From contig NZ_JAMYFE010000023.1 in the NCBI RefSeq assembly GCF_024129865.1, positions 1 to 42,489 of the forward strand: a stretch of DNA of 42,489 nt. The letters run 5' to 3'. Below are positions 26,695 to 36,500 of the stretch, piece by piece. Numbering within the stretch: position 1 is the first letter of the stretch; each line of letters begins with the position of its first letter. The position numbers were made by a program, and so were the translations under genes. The DNA comes from Stieleria tagensis. GTDB taxonomy: Bacteria > Planctomycetota > Planctomycetia > Pirellulales > Pirellulaceae. A model generated the notes under the pieces. The model searched no databases and had not been told where the DNA came from. It was given only the letters and a program-made list of their open reading frames with translations.

Positions 26695-27525
26695 ATGATC
26701 CAACCTTCCACCTGGCATTTCAAAACACGGCGTCTGGTGGCGCTGACGTTCACGCTGGTAGTGATCGCTGCGTTTTGGGCCATGAACCGTTGGCAATCCG
26801 ATCGTTTAGGAAGTCCGGCGTACTTCACCGGTTTTACCGCCCTGTCCTGTCTAATGTTGTTGATGCTGTTGGGGGTTCGTCGGCGATTGCCGTTTTGGCG
26901 GTTGGGCAGCGTCAGCATGTGGACTCAGATTCATCTCTATGTGGGGCTGTTTACGACCGCGATTTACTTGATGCATGTGCCGGCACTGATCGCCAGCGGT
27001 CTTTTCGAATCATTCCTGTCAATGCTGTTTTTGATGGTCACGGCCAGTGGGTTTTACGGGCTGTATGCCAGTCGAACTTTGCCGCGAAAGTTAACACAGG
27101 TTGAAACGCAGCATCGATTTGATCAAACCGAATCGGGACGTCACCAGATTGCCACGGCTGCGCAGCAAACACATGGTCGATTGGCCGATTCGGCCGCTCA
27201 ACAGGTATTGGACGCGTTTTATCAGCAGGTCCTGGCACCGTTTTTCATCAGTCGCCCTTCGCTGTCTTATGTGATCGCGCCCAGTGGCTATCGCCGGCGA
27301 CGTTTGCTAGGTGACCTGAAAGAGCTCGATCGTTATTTGGAGACTGAGGGACGTCAATATGCCGGCCAGTTTGCCGCGTTGGTGCGACGGCGAGACGATC
27401 TAGATTACCAATACGCCCTCCAGCTACGATTGCGTTGTTGGGTCGTCTTTCACAGCTTGCTGTCAGTGGTTTTGATTGTCGCATCGATCATTCACGCGAT
27501 CATCGTGCTCCGATTCATGGGGTGA
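26695..27525 (+). CDS. Membrane cytochrome b-like protein with two His pairs
   Basis: 276 aa, starting 3 bp after the previous stop. Five hydrophobic segments: about 13-30, 44-61, 79-100, 106-125 and 249-273. Segment 3 has His80 and His94, segment 5 has His253 and His267; both pairs are 14 residues apart on one helix face, the spacing used to bind two stacked b hemes in ferric reductases and other diheme cytochromes. A charged loop (about 127-245) lies between segments 4 and 5 and may contact the Fe-S partner. I did not recognise a named family. Its place between a ferredoxin and a decaheme cytochrome fits a transmembrane electron carrier. Confidence 0.85.
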   Translation: MIQPSTWHFKTRRLVALTFTLVVIAAFWAMNRWQSDRLGSPAYFTGFTALSCLMLLMLLGVRRRLPFWRLGSVSMWTQIHLYVGLFTTAIYLMHVPALIASGLFESFLSMLFLMVTASGFYGLYASRTLPRKLTQVETQHRFDQTESGRHQIATAAQQTHGRLADSAAQQVLDAFYQQVLAPFFISRPSLSYVIAPSGYRRRRLLGDLKELDRYLETEGRQYAGQFAALVRRRDDLDYQYALQLRLRCWVVFHSLLSVVLIVASIIHAIIVLRFMG

Positions 27526-27547
27526 CGCCGGCAGGGCAAATGGATCA

Positions 27548-29329
27548 ATGCGACACGACAAATTAGACCTGCCACCGGCACCCGATAACGATCGTCCCGG
27601 CGATCATTGGATGCACATTGCCGGCGACCATCCCGGGGATCTGCGCGCCGTGCGGACCTGGACGGGACGCCGACGTCGCATCTCGGTGTGTTTCTTGATC
27701 GTCTGTGTGTTGTTGGCGACGACGGCATTGGCACTGGTCGGTCGCGCCGATTTGTTCCAGCCAGGGGATCTATCCGACGCGCATGCGCAAGTCTTGGGTG
27801 GCGCGACCAGCGAGAGTTGTGGTGCCTGTCACACCGATGCGGCACAATCGCCGCTGGACTGGTTCTCTCGCGGCGGCCAGGACCACGCCGGTGTGACTCA
27901 AAGTGATTTGTGTCTGCAGTGTCATCATCGTACGATTCCACGAAATTTTGCATTCGCAGCGCATAATCTGCCACTCTCGGTTCGAGAGCAATTGACCGAG
28001 TCGATTCGAGTGGCGTCCGCCGGATCCGATCCGGCGGAGGGATTGTCGCTCCATCGAATGATCTCCAGCACCGGAATGGATCAGAACAATGTCCAGTGCA
28101 AGGTTTGCCATCAAGAGCATCATGGTGCCGACGCGGACCTGCGGTCGCTCTCAGATGCCCAGTGCCAAAGTTGTCATCTCGTTCAGTTCGGGTCGTTTGC
28201 CGACTCCCATCCCGATTGGGGCCGTTGGCCCTACGGCCGCGGTGGTGAGATTTCGTTTGACCATGCCAGTCACCAACTGAAACATTTTCCCCAGTGGAAA
28301 TCTGGGCAAACCCGATTTGATTGTGCGATTTGCCATCCCGATTCTGGGCAAGTCAAACGCAGCGCTGGCTATCAGGCGAGCTGTCAAGGTTGTCACGATG
28401 ACAGTCTGGAATTGCAGACGAACAAGGGCATCGGTTTAGTGGCGTTGCCAATGTTGCCCCAGTCGGTTGCCGAGCAGGTTACGAATTGGCCCGAGTCGGC
28501 GACCGGATTTGCAGACGGAGTGATTCCACCGTTGATGGAATTATTGTTGCGGGTTGATCCGCAGATGGCAGCGGTTCTGCGAGCGATTCCCAACGGCGAT
28601 CTTTCTCGATTGGACGCCGACGACCCGGCCACCAGGGATCAATTACTGCAGCTAGCCGATCACTGTGGGCGACTATTGAAAGAGTTGGCTGTCGGCGGCC
28701 ATCCGGTGATTGAGACCCGATTGGCGAAACAGGGGATTTCAGCGCAGTCACTGAGTCCGGTGCTGGGCACGTTGTCACCTCAGTTGATTGAATCGGCGAT
28801 AGAGCATTGGTTTTCTTTCGATCGGCCGAACATCGCATCCGAGTTGCTATCCCAATCCAATGCGATTCCGTTTGACCAACGTGTCAGCAGTGGCGGTTGG
28901 TATCGTGATGACAATCAACTGACATTGCAGTATCGCGGTTCGGGGCATGCGGACCCGGTCTTGGTCGCGGTGATCGAAACATTCGCGCAGCTCGGCGAAA
29001 CGGACCCACTGAAGAAACGCTTTTTTACAGACGTGGTCGTTTCAAGCTGTGTTTCCTGTCATGCATCGGCCAATTCAGTGCCATCGGTTTGGCGAGCAAC
29101 GGCGTTCGAAGGCCAACGAAATCAGTTTACAAAATTCAATCACCAACCTCATTTGAACGTGTCTCAGCTCGGGCGATGTGATCATTGCCATCGGATCAAC
29201 GCGGATCGATTGGTCGATCCGAAACTCGCCGAATTCCAACCGTTGCAACAAGCCACTTGTGCCGAGTGCCACACTGCCAAGTCCGCCGGTGATCAATGCA
29301 CAACCTGTCACCGCTACCACATTCAATGA
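27548..29329 (+). CDS. Membrane-anchored decaheme cytochrome c
   Basis: 593 aa from ATG 27548; the frame opens earlier, inside the preceding gene. A cytoplasmic tail of about 44 residues and one membrane segment (46-64) anchor it with the rest in the periplasm. Ten CxxCH heme motifs are present, first Cys at 91, 122, 184, 206, 259, 279, 501, 544, 571 and 584. Extra His (HH at 126-127, HEHH-like at 188-192, His221, His239, His242, His246, and His532/His535) can act as sixth ligands. Six hemes cluster in the first third and four at the end; residues 285-500 hold none and form a separate helical region. It would take electrons from the diheme b protein; the final acceptor is unknown. Confidence 0.93.
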   Translation: MRHDKLDLPPAPDNDRPGDHWMHIAGDHPGDLRAVRTWTGRRRRISVCFLIVCVLLATTALALVGRADLFQPGDLSDAHAQVLGGATSESCGACHTDAAQSPLDWFSRGGQDHAGVTQSDLCLQCHHRTIPRNFAFAAHNLPLSVREQLTESIRVASAGSDPAEGLSLHRMISSTGMDQNNVQCKVCHQEHHGADADLRSLSDAQCQSCHLVQFGSFADSHPDWGRWPYGRGGEISFDHASHQLKHFPQWKSGQTRFDCAICHPDSGQVKRSAGYQASCQGCHDDSLELQTNKGIGLVALPMLPQSVAEQVTNWPESATGFADGVIPPLMELLLRVDPQMAAVLRAIPNGDLSRLDADDPATRDQLLQLADHCGRLLKELAVGGHPVIETRLAKQGISAQSLSPVLGTLSPQLIESAIEHWFSFDRPNIASELLSQSNAIPFDQRVSSGGWYRDDNQLTLQYRGSGHADPVLVAVIETFAQLGETDPLKKRFFTDVVVSSCVSCHASANSVPSVWRATAFEGQRNQFTKFNHQPHLNVSQLGRCDHCHRINADRLVDPKLAEFQPLQQATCAECHTAKSAGDQCTTCHRYHIQ

Positions 29330-29352
29330 CGGTTTCAGGGATTCGCTAGCGT

Positions 29353-29376
29353 GCGAAATTGACTGCGGCATTTCGC
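29353..29376 (+). terminator. Hairpin after the decaheme gene
   Basis: GCGAAAT and ATTTCGC form a perfect 7-bp stem with a 10-base loop, 24 bp after the stop codon. The following bases (CCATAATTTCGG) are only partly T-rich, so it could also be an operator for the regulator gene downstream. Confidence 0.4.
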
Positions 29377-29506
29377 CCATAATTTCGGCTTGCTGAAGAA
29401 AACTTTAGAATGTTTTCAGGTGGCTTTTATCTTGGTGTTGTTCAATCTAGCGACGGCGCCGTGACACCCTGCGTTTCCCCTTTATTCCCACGATTGATGA
29501 CAGCTG

Positions 29507-30199
29507 ATGAGTGTTCGTATTTTAGTGGTTGAAGACGAGCCTCAGATCGCCGATTTTTTGGTTCGCGGGTTAACCGAAGAGGGCTACACCGTCGGACATG
29601 AATCCGACGGTCGCGCCGCATCGTTGCGGCTGCAGTTTGAATCGTGGGATTTGGTGCTGTTGGATTGGTGGTTGCCGGGGGAAGAGGGTATCCAAATCTT
29701 GCAGCGTTTTCGAAGTCGTGATCGCAGCACGCCGGTGCTGTTTTTAACCGCTCGCGACGGAATCGCCGAACGCGTCAGTGGGCTCGATGCGGGCGCCGAC
29801 GACTATCTGACCAAGCCATTTGCATTCGAGGAACTGTTGGCGCGCGTACGTGTGTTGTTGCGCCGTCCCGGGCAATCGGATTCCCTTCAGTTACGCTACC
29901 AAGACATCCAAATTGATTTGGCCAAACAGACGGCGACCCGAGATGGGATCGGGTTGGATTTAACCGCCAAAGAAATTTCGTTGCTAAGTTTCTTTCTGCG
30001 GCACCCTGAACGGGTACTCACTCGGACACGAATTTACGAGGCTGTCTGGGACGAGAACTACGACGGCCTGTCCAACACCTTGGAGGTCCATATCAAAGAG
30101 CTACGGCGCAAATTGGAAAAACATGGTGCCCGAGTGATTCAGACACGTCGCGGTCAAGGCTACATCTTGGACGGGTCGGGCGTGAACGGCCAATCATGA
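29507..30199 (+). CDS. OmpR-family response regulator
   Basis: 230 aa. Receiver domain 1-120 with the acidic pocket (VVEDEPQIADFL), the phospho-acceptor Asp in LVLLDWWLPGEEG, Thr in LFLTARDG and Lys in YLTKPFAFEELLARV. The C-terminal winged-helix domain (about 130-225) has LTAKEISLLSFFLRHPERVL and the recognition segment SNTLEVHIKELRRKLEK of OmpR/PhoB proteins. The stop overlaps the kinase start by 4 bp (ATGA), so the two form one unit. It starts 177 bp after the decaheme gene on the same strand; control of that module is plausible but not shown. Confidence 0.96.
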   Translation: MSVRILVVEDEPQIADFLVRGLTEEGYTVGHESDGRAASLRLQFESWDLVLLDWWLPGEEGIQILQRFRSRDRSTPVLFLTARDGIAERVSGLDAGADDYLTKPFAFEELLARVRVLLRRPGQSDSLQLRYQDIQIDLAKQTATRDGIGLDLTAKEISLLSFFLRHPERVLTRTRIYEAVWDENYDGLSNTLEVHIKELRRKLEKHGARVIQTRRGQGYILDGSGVNGQS

Positions 30200-31662
30200 A
30201 GTTAACCACCCGCGTTTCGACCTTTTTCCTAGCCACTCTGGCGGTCGTGCTGTGTACCTATTCATTGGTGTTCTACGGTGTCGCGCGACGGCACATCGGC
30301 ACCGAGTTTGATTATGAATTGCGTGGAGCGCTCAATTCGCTGGTCGCCGCCGCGGAGGTCGAGCAGACCGAGGTCAAATGGCAACCGCTGGAGCATTCCA
30401 TTTCTTTTGGAACTCATGATCGCAGCGGAGAAATCAATTGGTTGGTGATCGGGGACCGGAATGTGATCGTCGAACAATCGCACCATGCCCCTGAATCGTT
30501 TGTGGCCCAATCCCAGGTGATCGCAGCCCGCGCGGTTGCAGCCGGCCAAGTGTTTCGTGGTGAGAATGAAACGGAATCGTCCGAACAGTTGTTTCAACGT
30601 TTGGTCGCTCCTGATCCACAGGCCGTCGATCGACAACTGGATGAGTTTGACGAACTATTGGTCATCGTCAGTTGCTCGACAGTGCAGCGTGACCAAACCC
30701 TGTGGCGTCTTTGTTTGCTGGTCATTCTGCTTCCTGTGGCGGTTTGGCTGTGCGCCGCAGCGGTCGGCCGCCAGATCGTTCGCCGCGCGCTGCGACCGGT
30801 CATCGAGATGGCCGGTCAGGCGCGTTCGATTCAAGGGACGGACTTTCAAACACGACTGCACGGCGCGGATTCTGATGGCGAGCTGTCTGAGTTGCGGTCG
30901 GCATTCAACCGCTTGCTCGACCGCCAACAGGTCGCGTTTGACCAGCAACGTCGATTCGCCGGTGATGCGGCTCATCAGTTGCGCACACCGCTGACCGTTC
31001 TGATGGGACAGATCGATGTCACACTGCGTCGCCCGCGGTCGGTCGACGACTACCAATCCAATCTCGGTCTGCTGCGCAGTCAGACGGCGGACCTACAGGG
31101 CATCGTTGAATCGTTGTTATTTCTTTCCCGATCCGACGAAGACGCGGTCACGCCGACACTGGGAACGGTGGCACTCGCATCATGGATTGAAAACAACTCG
31201 ACACGCGGATGCCCCGCAGATCGCCACGATGATCTGCGATTGAACAATCAGCTTGACGAAACGATCCAGGTCCGCGCCACGCCGATGCTGTTGTCCCAGA
31301 TTTCAGAGAATTTGGTTTCAAACGCATGCAAATACAGCCGCCCAGAAACGGCCGTGATCGTTGATGCAAGGGCGGATGCCCAAACGGTGCAGATCAGCGT
31401 GTCGGATTCTGGGCTAGGGATCGCTGACGATGAACGCGATCTGGTGTTTGATCCATTTTATCGGTCGCCGTCGGCTCGCCGATCGGGAGTGACCGGCACC
31501 GGTTTAGGACTTGCCATCGCAGTTCGAATCGCCAAATCACTCGGCGGTGAACTTCGCTGCGAGAGTGAACAAGGTGTCGGCAGCTGTTTCACGCTCGTTT
31601 TGCCAATCGCCCGGCCGGACGCGTCAACTGGTTCCGGCAGCAGCAGCATGCCGCAAGCTTGA
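30196..31662 (+). CDS. HAMP sensor histidine kinase
   Basis: 488 aa. Two membrane segments (about 9-28 and 174-194) enclose a periplasmic sensor of about 145 residues without a recognised fold. A HAMP domain follows, then the dimerisation box with the phospho-His in AGDAAHQLRTPLTVLMG (about 261) and a HATPase domain with ENLVSNACKYS, DSGLGIADDE and TGTGLGLAIAV. It is the partner of the preceding OmpR-type regulator (4-bp overlap). The layout resembles CusS/QseC-type kinases that sense metals or envelope signals; the ligand here is unknown. It ends 7 bp before the stop of the convergent channel gene. Confidence 0.95.
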   Translation: MKLTTRVSTFFLATLAVVLCTYSLVFYGVARRHIGTEFDYELRGALNSLVAAAEVEQTEVKWQPLEHSISFGTHDRSGEINWLVIGDRNVIVEQSHHAPESFVAQSQVIAARAVAAGQVFRGENETESSEQLFQRLVAPDPQAVDRQLDEFDELLVIVSCSTVQRDQTLWRLCLLVILLPVAVWLCAAAVGRQIVRRALRPVIEMAGQARSIQGTDFQTRLHGADSDGELSELRSAFNRLLDRQQVAFDQQRRFAGDAAHQLRTPLTVLMGQIDVTLRRPRSVDDYQSNLGLLRSQTADLQGIVESLLFLSRSDEDAVTPTLGTVALASWIENNSTRGCPADRHDDLRLNNQLDETIQVRATPMLLSQISENLVSNACKYSRPETAVIVDARADAQTVQISVSDSGLGIADDERDLVFDPFYRSPSARRSGVTGTGLGLAIAVRIAKSLGGELRCESEQGVGSCFTLVLPIARPDASTGSGSSSMPQA

Positions 31663-31669
31663 ATCGAGA

Positions 31670-32569
31670 CTACAGTCGTTCGCCACAGCGATCGCAATAG
31701 ACCGCTTCCTTGCGGTGCCCGTCGGAAGTACAGCGTGGGCAGCGCGGTGCGTCAGGGTCGGCTGCCGTTCGCGTGCTGGAGGTCAACTCGGCAGTGACGA
31801 AACCGCTGGGCACGATAATCAGGCTGTAGCCGAGCAGAATGAGCGTGGCCGAAATGAATTTTCCGATGGTGGTTTGCGGAACGATATCGCCGTAGCCGAC
31901 CGTCGTCATCGTCACGATCGCCCAGTACATCGATTGTGGAATCGAACTAAACTTGCTGGGGGGCACTAGGTCGGGATCGTCTGCGAGCATCATCGGCAGG
32001 TCATGTTCGATGAAGTACATCAGCGTGCCGCTGACCGTCACCGCGACCAACACCACGATCAGAAACACGATGATTTTGTGTCTCGCTTTCCAGATCGCCT
32101 GTGAAAGTTCGTCTGCATCGTCCATCATCCGCCAAAGCTTCAACACCCTGAACGCGCGCAACAGACGAATGCTGCGCAGGATCACAAACGAATGGGCTTT
32201 GCTGTCAGCGAAAAAGACTCCTGCATAGGTCGGCAGGATACTCAGCAAATCAATGACGCCCCAGAAACTAAATGCATAGCGCCAGGGGTGCCGCGCACAG
32301 ACCAGGCGGGCAACATACTCGATCGTAAACAGGATCGTTAGGATCCATTCCAAACCATACAACAGTCCGCCGCGAGTGTAGCCGGGCAACGTTTCCAGCG
32401 CAACCACCACGATGCTACAGATGATCGTCAACAGCAGCGCGACATCGAATGCCCAACCGCCCGGTGTATCCGATTCGAAGATGACGTCGTGCATCATCAC
32501 GCGCCACGCAGGCCCATCGGGGCGCTGCGACGCTTTACTTCCTCGATTTCGGCGTTCGCCCTTGGTCAT
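31670..32569 (-). CDS. Voltage-gated-type potassium channel with zinc-ribbon tail
   Basis: 299 aa. Six membrane segments in the Kv order: S1 near VALLLTIICSIVVVALETL, S4 with regularly spaced Arg (LRSIRLLRAFRVLKLWR), S5, the pore loop with the selectivity filter TMTTVGYGDI and S6. Channels of this type pass K+ across the inner membrane. The last 30 residues contain CPRC and CDRC, a zinc ribbon, so a cytoplasmic sensor or assembly tag is possible. The start at 32569 overlaps the upstream lipoprotein stop by 4 bp (ATGA), which supports this start and cotranscription. Confidence 0.92.
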   Translation of the reverse strand: MTKGERRNRGSKASQRPDGPAWRVMMHDVIFESDTPGGWAFDVALLLTIICSIVVVALETLPGYTRGGLLYGLEWILTILFTIEYVARLVCARHPWRYAFSFWGVIDLLSILPTYAGVFFADSKAHSFVILRSIRLLRAFRVLKLWRMMDDADELSQAIWKARHKIIVFLIVVLVAVTVSGTLMYFIEHDLPMMLADDPDLVPPSKFSSIPQSMYWAIVTMTTVGYGDIVPQTTIGKFISATLILLGYSLIIVPSGFVTAELTSSTRTAADPDAPRCPRCTSDGHRKEAVYCDRCGERL

Positions 32570-33495
32570 CGCTGAACGTTGGTCTCTGGCGAAGAGATTC
32601 GCCGGGGCACGGACGGCTTGTCCATCTTAACGGGCATCTGCGCGCTGGCAGCCATCACGGTTGGTGTCTTCGGTGTCAAAGGCACGTCAATAAATGGAGT
32701 GGATCCGTCGGTCGATACTTGTTGTGCGGCAGCAATCGCATTGATCCGATCTTCGATCGAAACACTGGGTTCCCGCTGGGGTGATTCCGGCGAGGGGATG
32801 TTTCGTCGGATGGTTGTTGTCGCCAACCCACTGGCGCGGGTCGTATGATGTGCGATCGCGTCACGGTGTCCCTGGTACTGCGGTGAATAGGGTGTTTGCA
32901 CCATGCTCGGTTCCTCCTCCGGCGAGTTGCCCGGCAGGATCACAGTGGTCGGCGATCCTTGCACCAATTTGCCCTCGGTGGTTTGGAACGTGGCAACCAG
33001 AGAGACACGTTTCTTTTCACTGCCAACCGCATCCCAAGGAATCCAGATGCTGTAGCTGGCACCAAAATCACTTTGGCTGACATGCTGAGTGAACTGTTCC
33101 GGCGTGAATTTGAAGGGCTGGATTTTTCCCTCCTTGCCTTCGCTGTCGGCTTCAAAACCATGGATGGTCAACGTGCCTTCGACGGGAACCACTTTGGTTT
33201 TTTCGTCAAAGAAAAACAGGCGACCGCCAAATCCACGCGTCGGGACTCGACCGGATTGCACCAGGGTGTCCGGCGTCCAAGTCGCGGCCAATTTGACCGG
33301 ATTGGGATAGGGTTCCGGAAGCTCGTCCTTGGACTTGCGCCAGGACGCCGGCTTGGTCCACTCAGGCGCGTCAAAGAACTTGCCAATTTTTTTGTCGGTT
33401 TGTGTTGCCGGGCTGGTGCATCCGCCGGCGACAAGCGAGCCGGCGGCTAGAAACGCGGCCAGCGTCGCTTTCGTACGTTTGGTTTGATCGGACAT
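32566..33495 (-). CDS. Hypothetical lipoprotein, in operon with the secretin
   Basis: 309 aa from ATG 33495. A lipoprotein signal ends in a lipobox-like LVAGGC near residue 26. Earlier in-frame codons to 33585 add 30 residues without a signal and are unlikely. Residues 80-210 look like a beta-rich domain (VPVEGTLTIHGFEADSEG, SDFGASYSIWIPWDAVG, KRVSLVATFQTTEGKLV), and the last 100 residues are Ser/Pro-rich and likely disordered. Not recognised. It lies 65 bp after the secretin and overlaps the channel gene. Service as a secretin pilotin is a guess from position only. Confidence 0.8.
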   Translation of the reverse strand: MSDQTKRTKATLAAFLAAGSLVAGGCTSPATQTDKKIGKFFDAPEWTKPASWRKSKDELPEPYPNPVKLAATWTPDTLVQSGRVPTRGFGGRLFFFDEKTKVVPVEGTLTIHGFEADSEGKEGKIQPFKFTPEQFTQHVSQSDFGASYSIWIPWDAVGSEKKRVSLVATFQTTEGKLVQGSPTTVILPGNSPEEEPSMVQTPYSPQYQGHRDAIAHHTTRASGLATTTIRRNIPSPESPQREPSVSIEDRINAIAAAQQVSTDGSTPFIDVPLTPKTPTVMAASAQMPVKMDKPSVPRRISSPETNVQR

Positions 33496-33560
33496 GTTGC
33501 TATCGATTGGTGAGGGTCGTTGAGGGTCGATGGACAAAGCCGCCGCAGTCAGACGGGGAC

Positions 33561-36500
33561 TTACTTCTGCGACGCGTTCTGCCAACCGGCTGGCAGGTTG
33601 GGTTCCGGCTCACTACCGATCATCGTGGTGGTGGTCTGAAACGACGATTGGTTAACGCCCGCCGGGTTCGCCGCGGAGTTTGCAGCGGTTGGCGAGGCAG
33701 CCGGACCGCCGGGCAATGCAGCTTGCGGCAGCGAGTTTTGCGGGATCAGATTTCCGCTAGGCACGTCCACAGGGGATCCCACGCCGGTCCCCAGCGGTTC
33801 CGGTGATTGGTATTGAAACCCATCGTCCAGGATGTCTTGGCCAGGGGCGTAGGGAGCTGCAGGGGCGATTCCGGGTGCCGGAGCAGGCGCCGCAGGCGGG
33901 TAGTACGGCTGTCCGGCGGGTTGGCCCATGGCGGGACGTTGACGATCAGGGACGATCCCCGGTGGCAATTCACCGACGACCACTTCACCGTCAACGGTCG
34001 GTTGCAAGTCAGGATAGATCGTCGGTCCGATGGCCGGTCCCCACAATCCATAGCCACCGCTCAGTCCGACGTCGCCGTTGGCTTCGACCACGTCCGCCAA
34101 GCACCAGCTCATCTTGCTCGATTCGGTTTGCTTGATGTACTCCAAATCCTGTTCGCCGGTGACCAACATCGGTGTCAACACGACCAACAATTCTCTGCGG
34201 GTTTCCGATTCAAAGTCATACTTGAACAGATTGCCGATGATCGGAATGTTCGAAATCAATGGCAGACGACGGCTGAACGCAGCTCGCGAGGTCTGAATTA
34301 GTCCACCCATGATCACCGTTTGACCGCTGAACACCGACAACGTGGCTTGCGCCGTGGTGTCAATGATGTCGTTGATCAACACGGTCCCGCCGTCGCCGTC
34401 AGGCACCAGCGTGCCGTTGGCATCGTCGCGATCCGAACGGGTGATATCGACTTGCATGGTGATCGTGCCGTCGCTGCCCACTCGAGGCCGCAGTCGCAGG
34501 ATCAAGCCGACTGTGATGTCTTCGATGTTTTGAGTCACCGTGTTGTTGGTGACGGTGCTGCCGCGGAAACGAGCGATTTGGCGACCGACTTCGATCAGTG
34601 ACTCGGTGTTTTCCGTCGTCATCAATTGCGGCCGACTAAGAATCTGAGCTCGTCCGGCATCCTGCAGCGTACGGAACAACAGGCTGACCGAATCGCTAGC
34701 AGCGTTGAGCACAAATCCGCCATAGCCGATCGCCGGGTTCGCCTGTCCCAGGCCGAAGGACGACACCGCCGTGCTTGCCAGCGAATCGCGTCCCGAAGCA
34801 TTGACGTTGGGAACTCCGGCATCGTTAAAGTTGAAACCTGGGGTACCGGCGGCCGGTGCACCGGGACCGACAGCTTGACCGCGGTTGAAGGCCAACGAAT
34901 CTTGCAGACCCAATTCGGTGCCGATTTCAAAGGCATCGTCCAAATTCACTTCGGCCAACATCACTTTGATCATCACCATCGGACGACGACGGTCCAAACG
35001 GTCGATCAGGGTGCGAACCTCTTCGTACAATCGTGGTGCGACGCTCAATAGAATGCTGTTGCTATTGAATTCCGCGATGGCGACGATGTCACGGTCCAAC
35101 AAATCGTAAGGGCCAAGGCCAGTCTGGTATTGCTGGATCGCGGTTCGAGACTGCTGACGATCGTTTACGTAATTGGTGATCGCTTCAGCGACGATCGGTG
35201 CGTCGTTGTTTCGCAACCAGATCACCTCGGTGATCCGTTCGGCAAACCCTTCGCTGTCCAATCGTAATAGGATGCTTTCAACGACCTCCAAATCCTCCAT
35301 CGAACCGCTGGCAACGATGCTGTTGGTTCGAATGTCGGTGGAGAAACGTAGCGGTACCAGCGAACTGTCGGCCGAGGCGGTCGACGATGGCAATCCGGCT
35401 GCGTTGGCGCCACCAATGCTGGTGCCTGACGCACCAGCCTCAACACCAAACAGCGTTTCAAGTGACAGTGCCAGTTGAGCGGCATCACCGTTTTCGATGG
35501 TAAACACTTTCACCAGCGAATCGATTCCGGGAGCTTTGTCCAATTGGCGAATCAGTTCGGCGATCAGCGGCATGCTGGTCGAGGGGGCTCGCACCACGAT
35601 GGCATTGGCACCGGTGTCGGCTGTGATCGTGGCACCGGCCAAGATTCCTGAATCGACGACACGGCGTTCATCACTGTCGATGGCCACGATCGATAGCGAG
35701 GTCGACGGTGCCGAGACGTTTTCACTGCCCGTGACTTCGCTGCCATTGAAGGCATCTTGCAATGTCGTCGCCAGATCTTCGGCGACGGCATTGTTGAGCG
35801 GGAATACTCGCAGTTGAGCTTGAGCCTGTGTTTGTTGTACGTCCAGATCATTGATCAGACGGGTCACTTCGGTCATGTCCCGCGGGGCGGCACTGACGAT
35901 CAGCGAATTGGTTCGGTAGTCGGCCGAAATTCGGACGCGTGGTCCAAGTCCGGTGCGCAATTCTTCTTCGACACCGGGTCGCTCGCTGAAGAACGTGCGG
36001 ATCGCTTCTTCGGCGTCGATGGCCGATGCGTTTTGCAACCGGAACACTCGTAGACGACTGGATTCTTCGACCGGTTGGTCGATTTTTTGAATCAGTTCTT
36101 TCAACGACACGATCGCTTCGCTACGGCCAATCAACAATAGCGAGTTGGGACTGTCCAGCGAGGTGATGCTGACGTCGCCCTGTCGCGAGGAAAGCACATC
36201 GTCGTACAACTGTGTCAGCAGAGCGGCGACGGCATTGGCGTCGGCATACTTAAGTGGCACAACTTCGGAATCAGGTTGTGTCAATTCCGCTTTGTCTTCG
36301 ATTTCTTTGATCAGGTCCATCACGCGGCGGACGTCACGGGTCGAACCCTTGACGATGATCTGCCCCAGTTCAGGTACATATTCGATCTGCACGTCACCCA
36401 GTGGTCCGCTGCCTTCGCTGTCGGCATCACCGTCGGCGGGCGGTGCATCGCCCAGATCGGCCGGCGGCGCGGTGTTTTGATCCGCACTTTGGTCGGCTTG

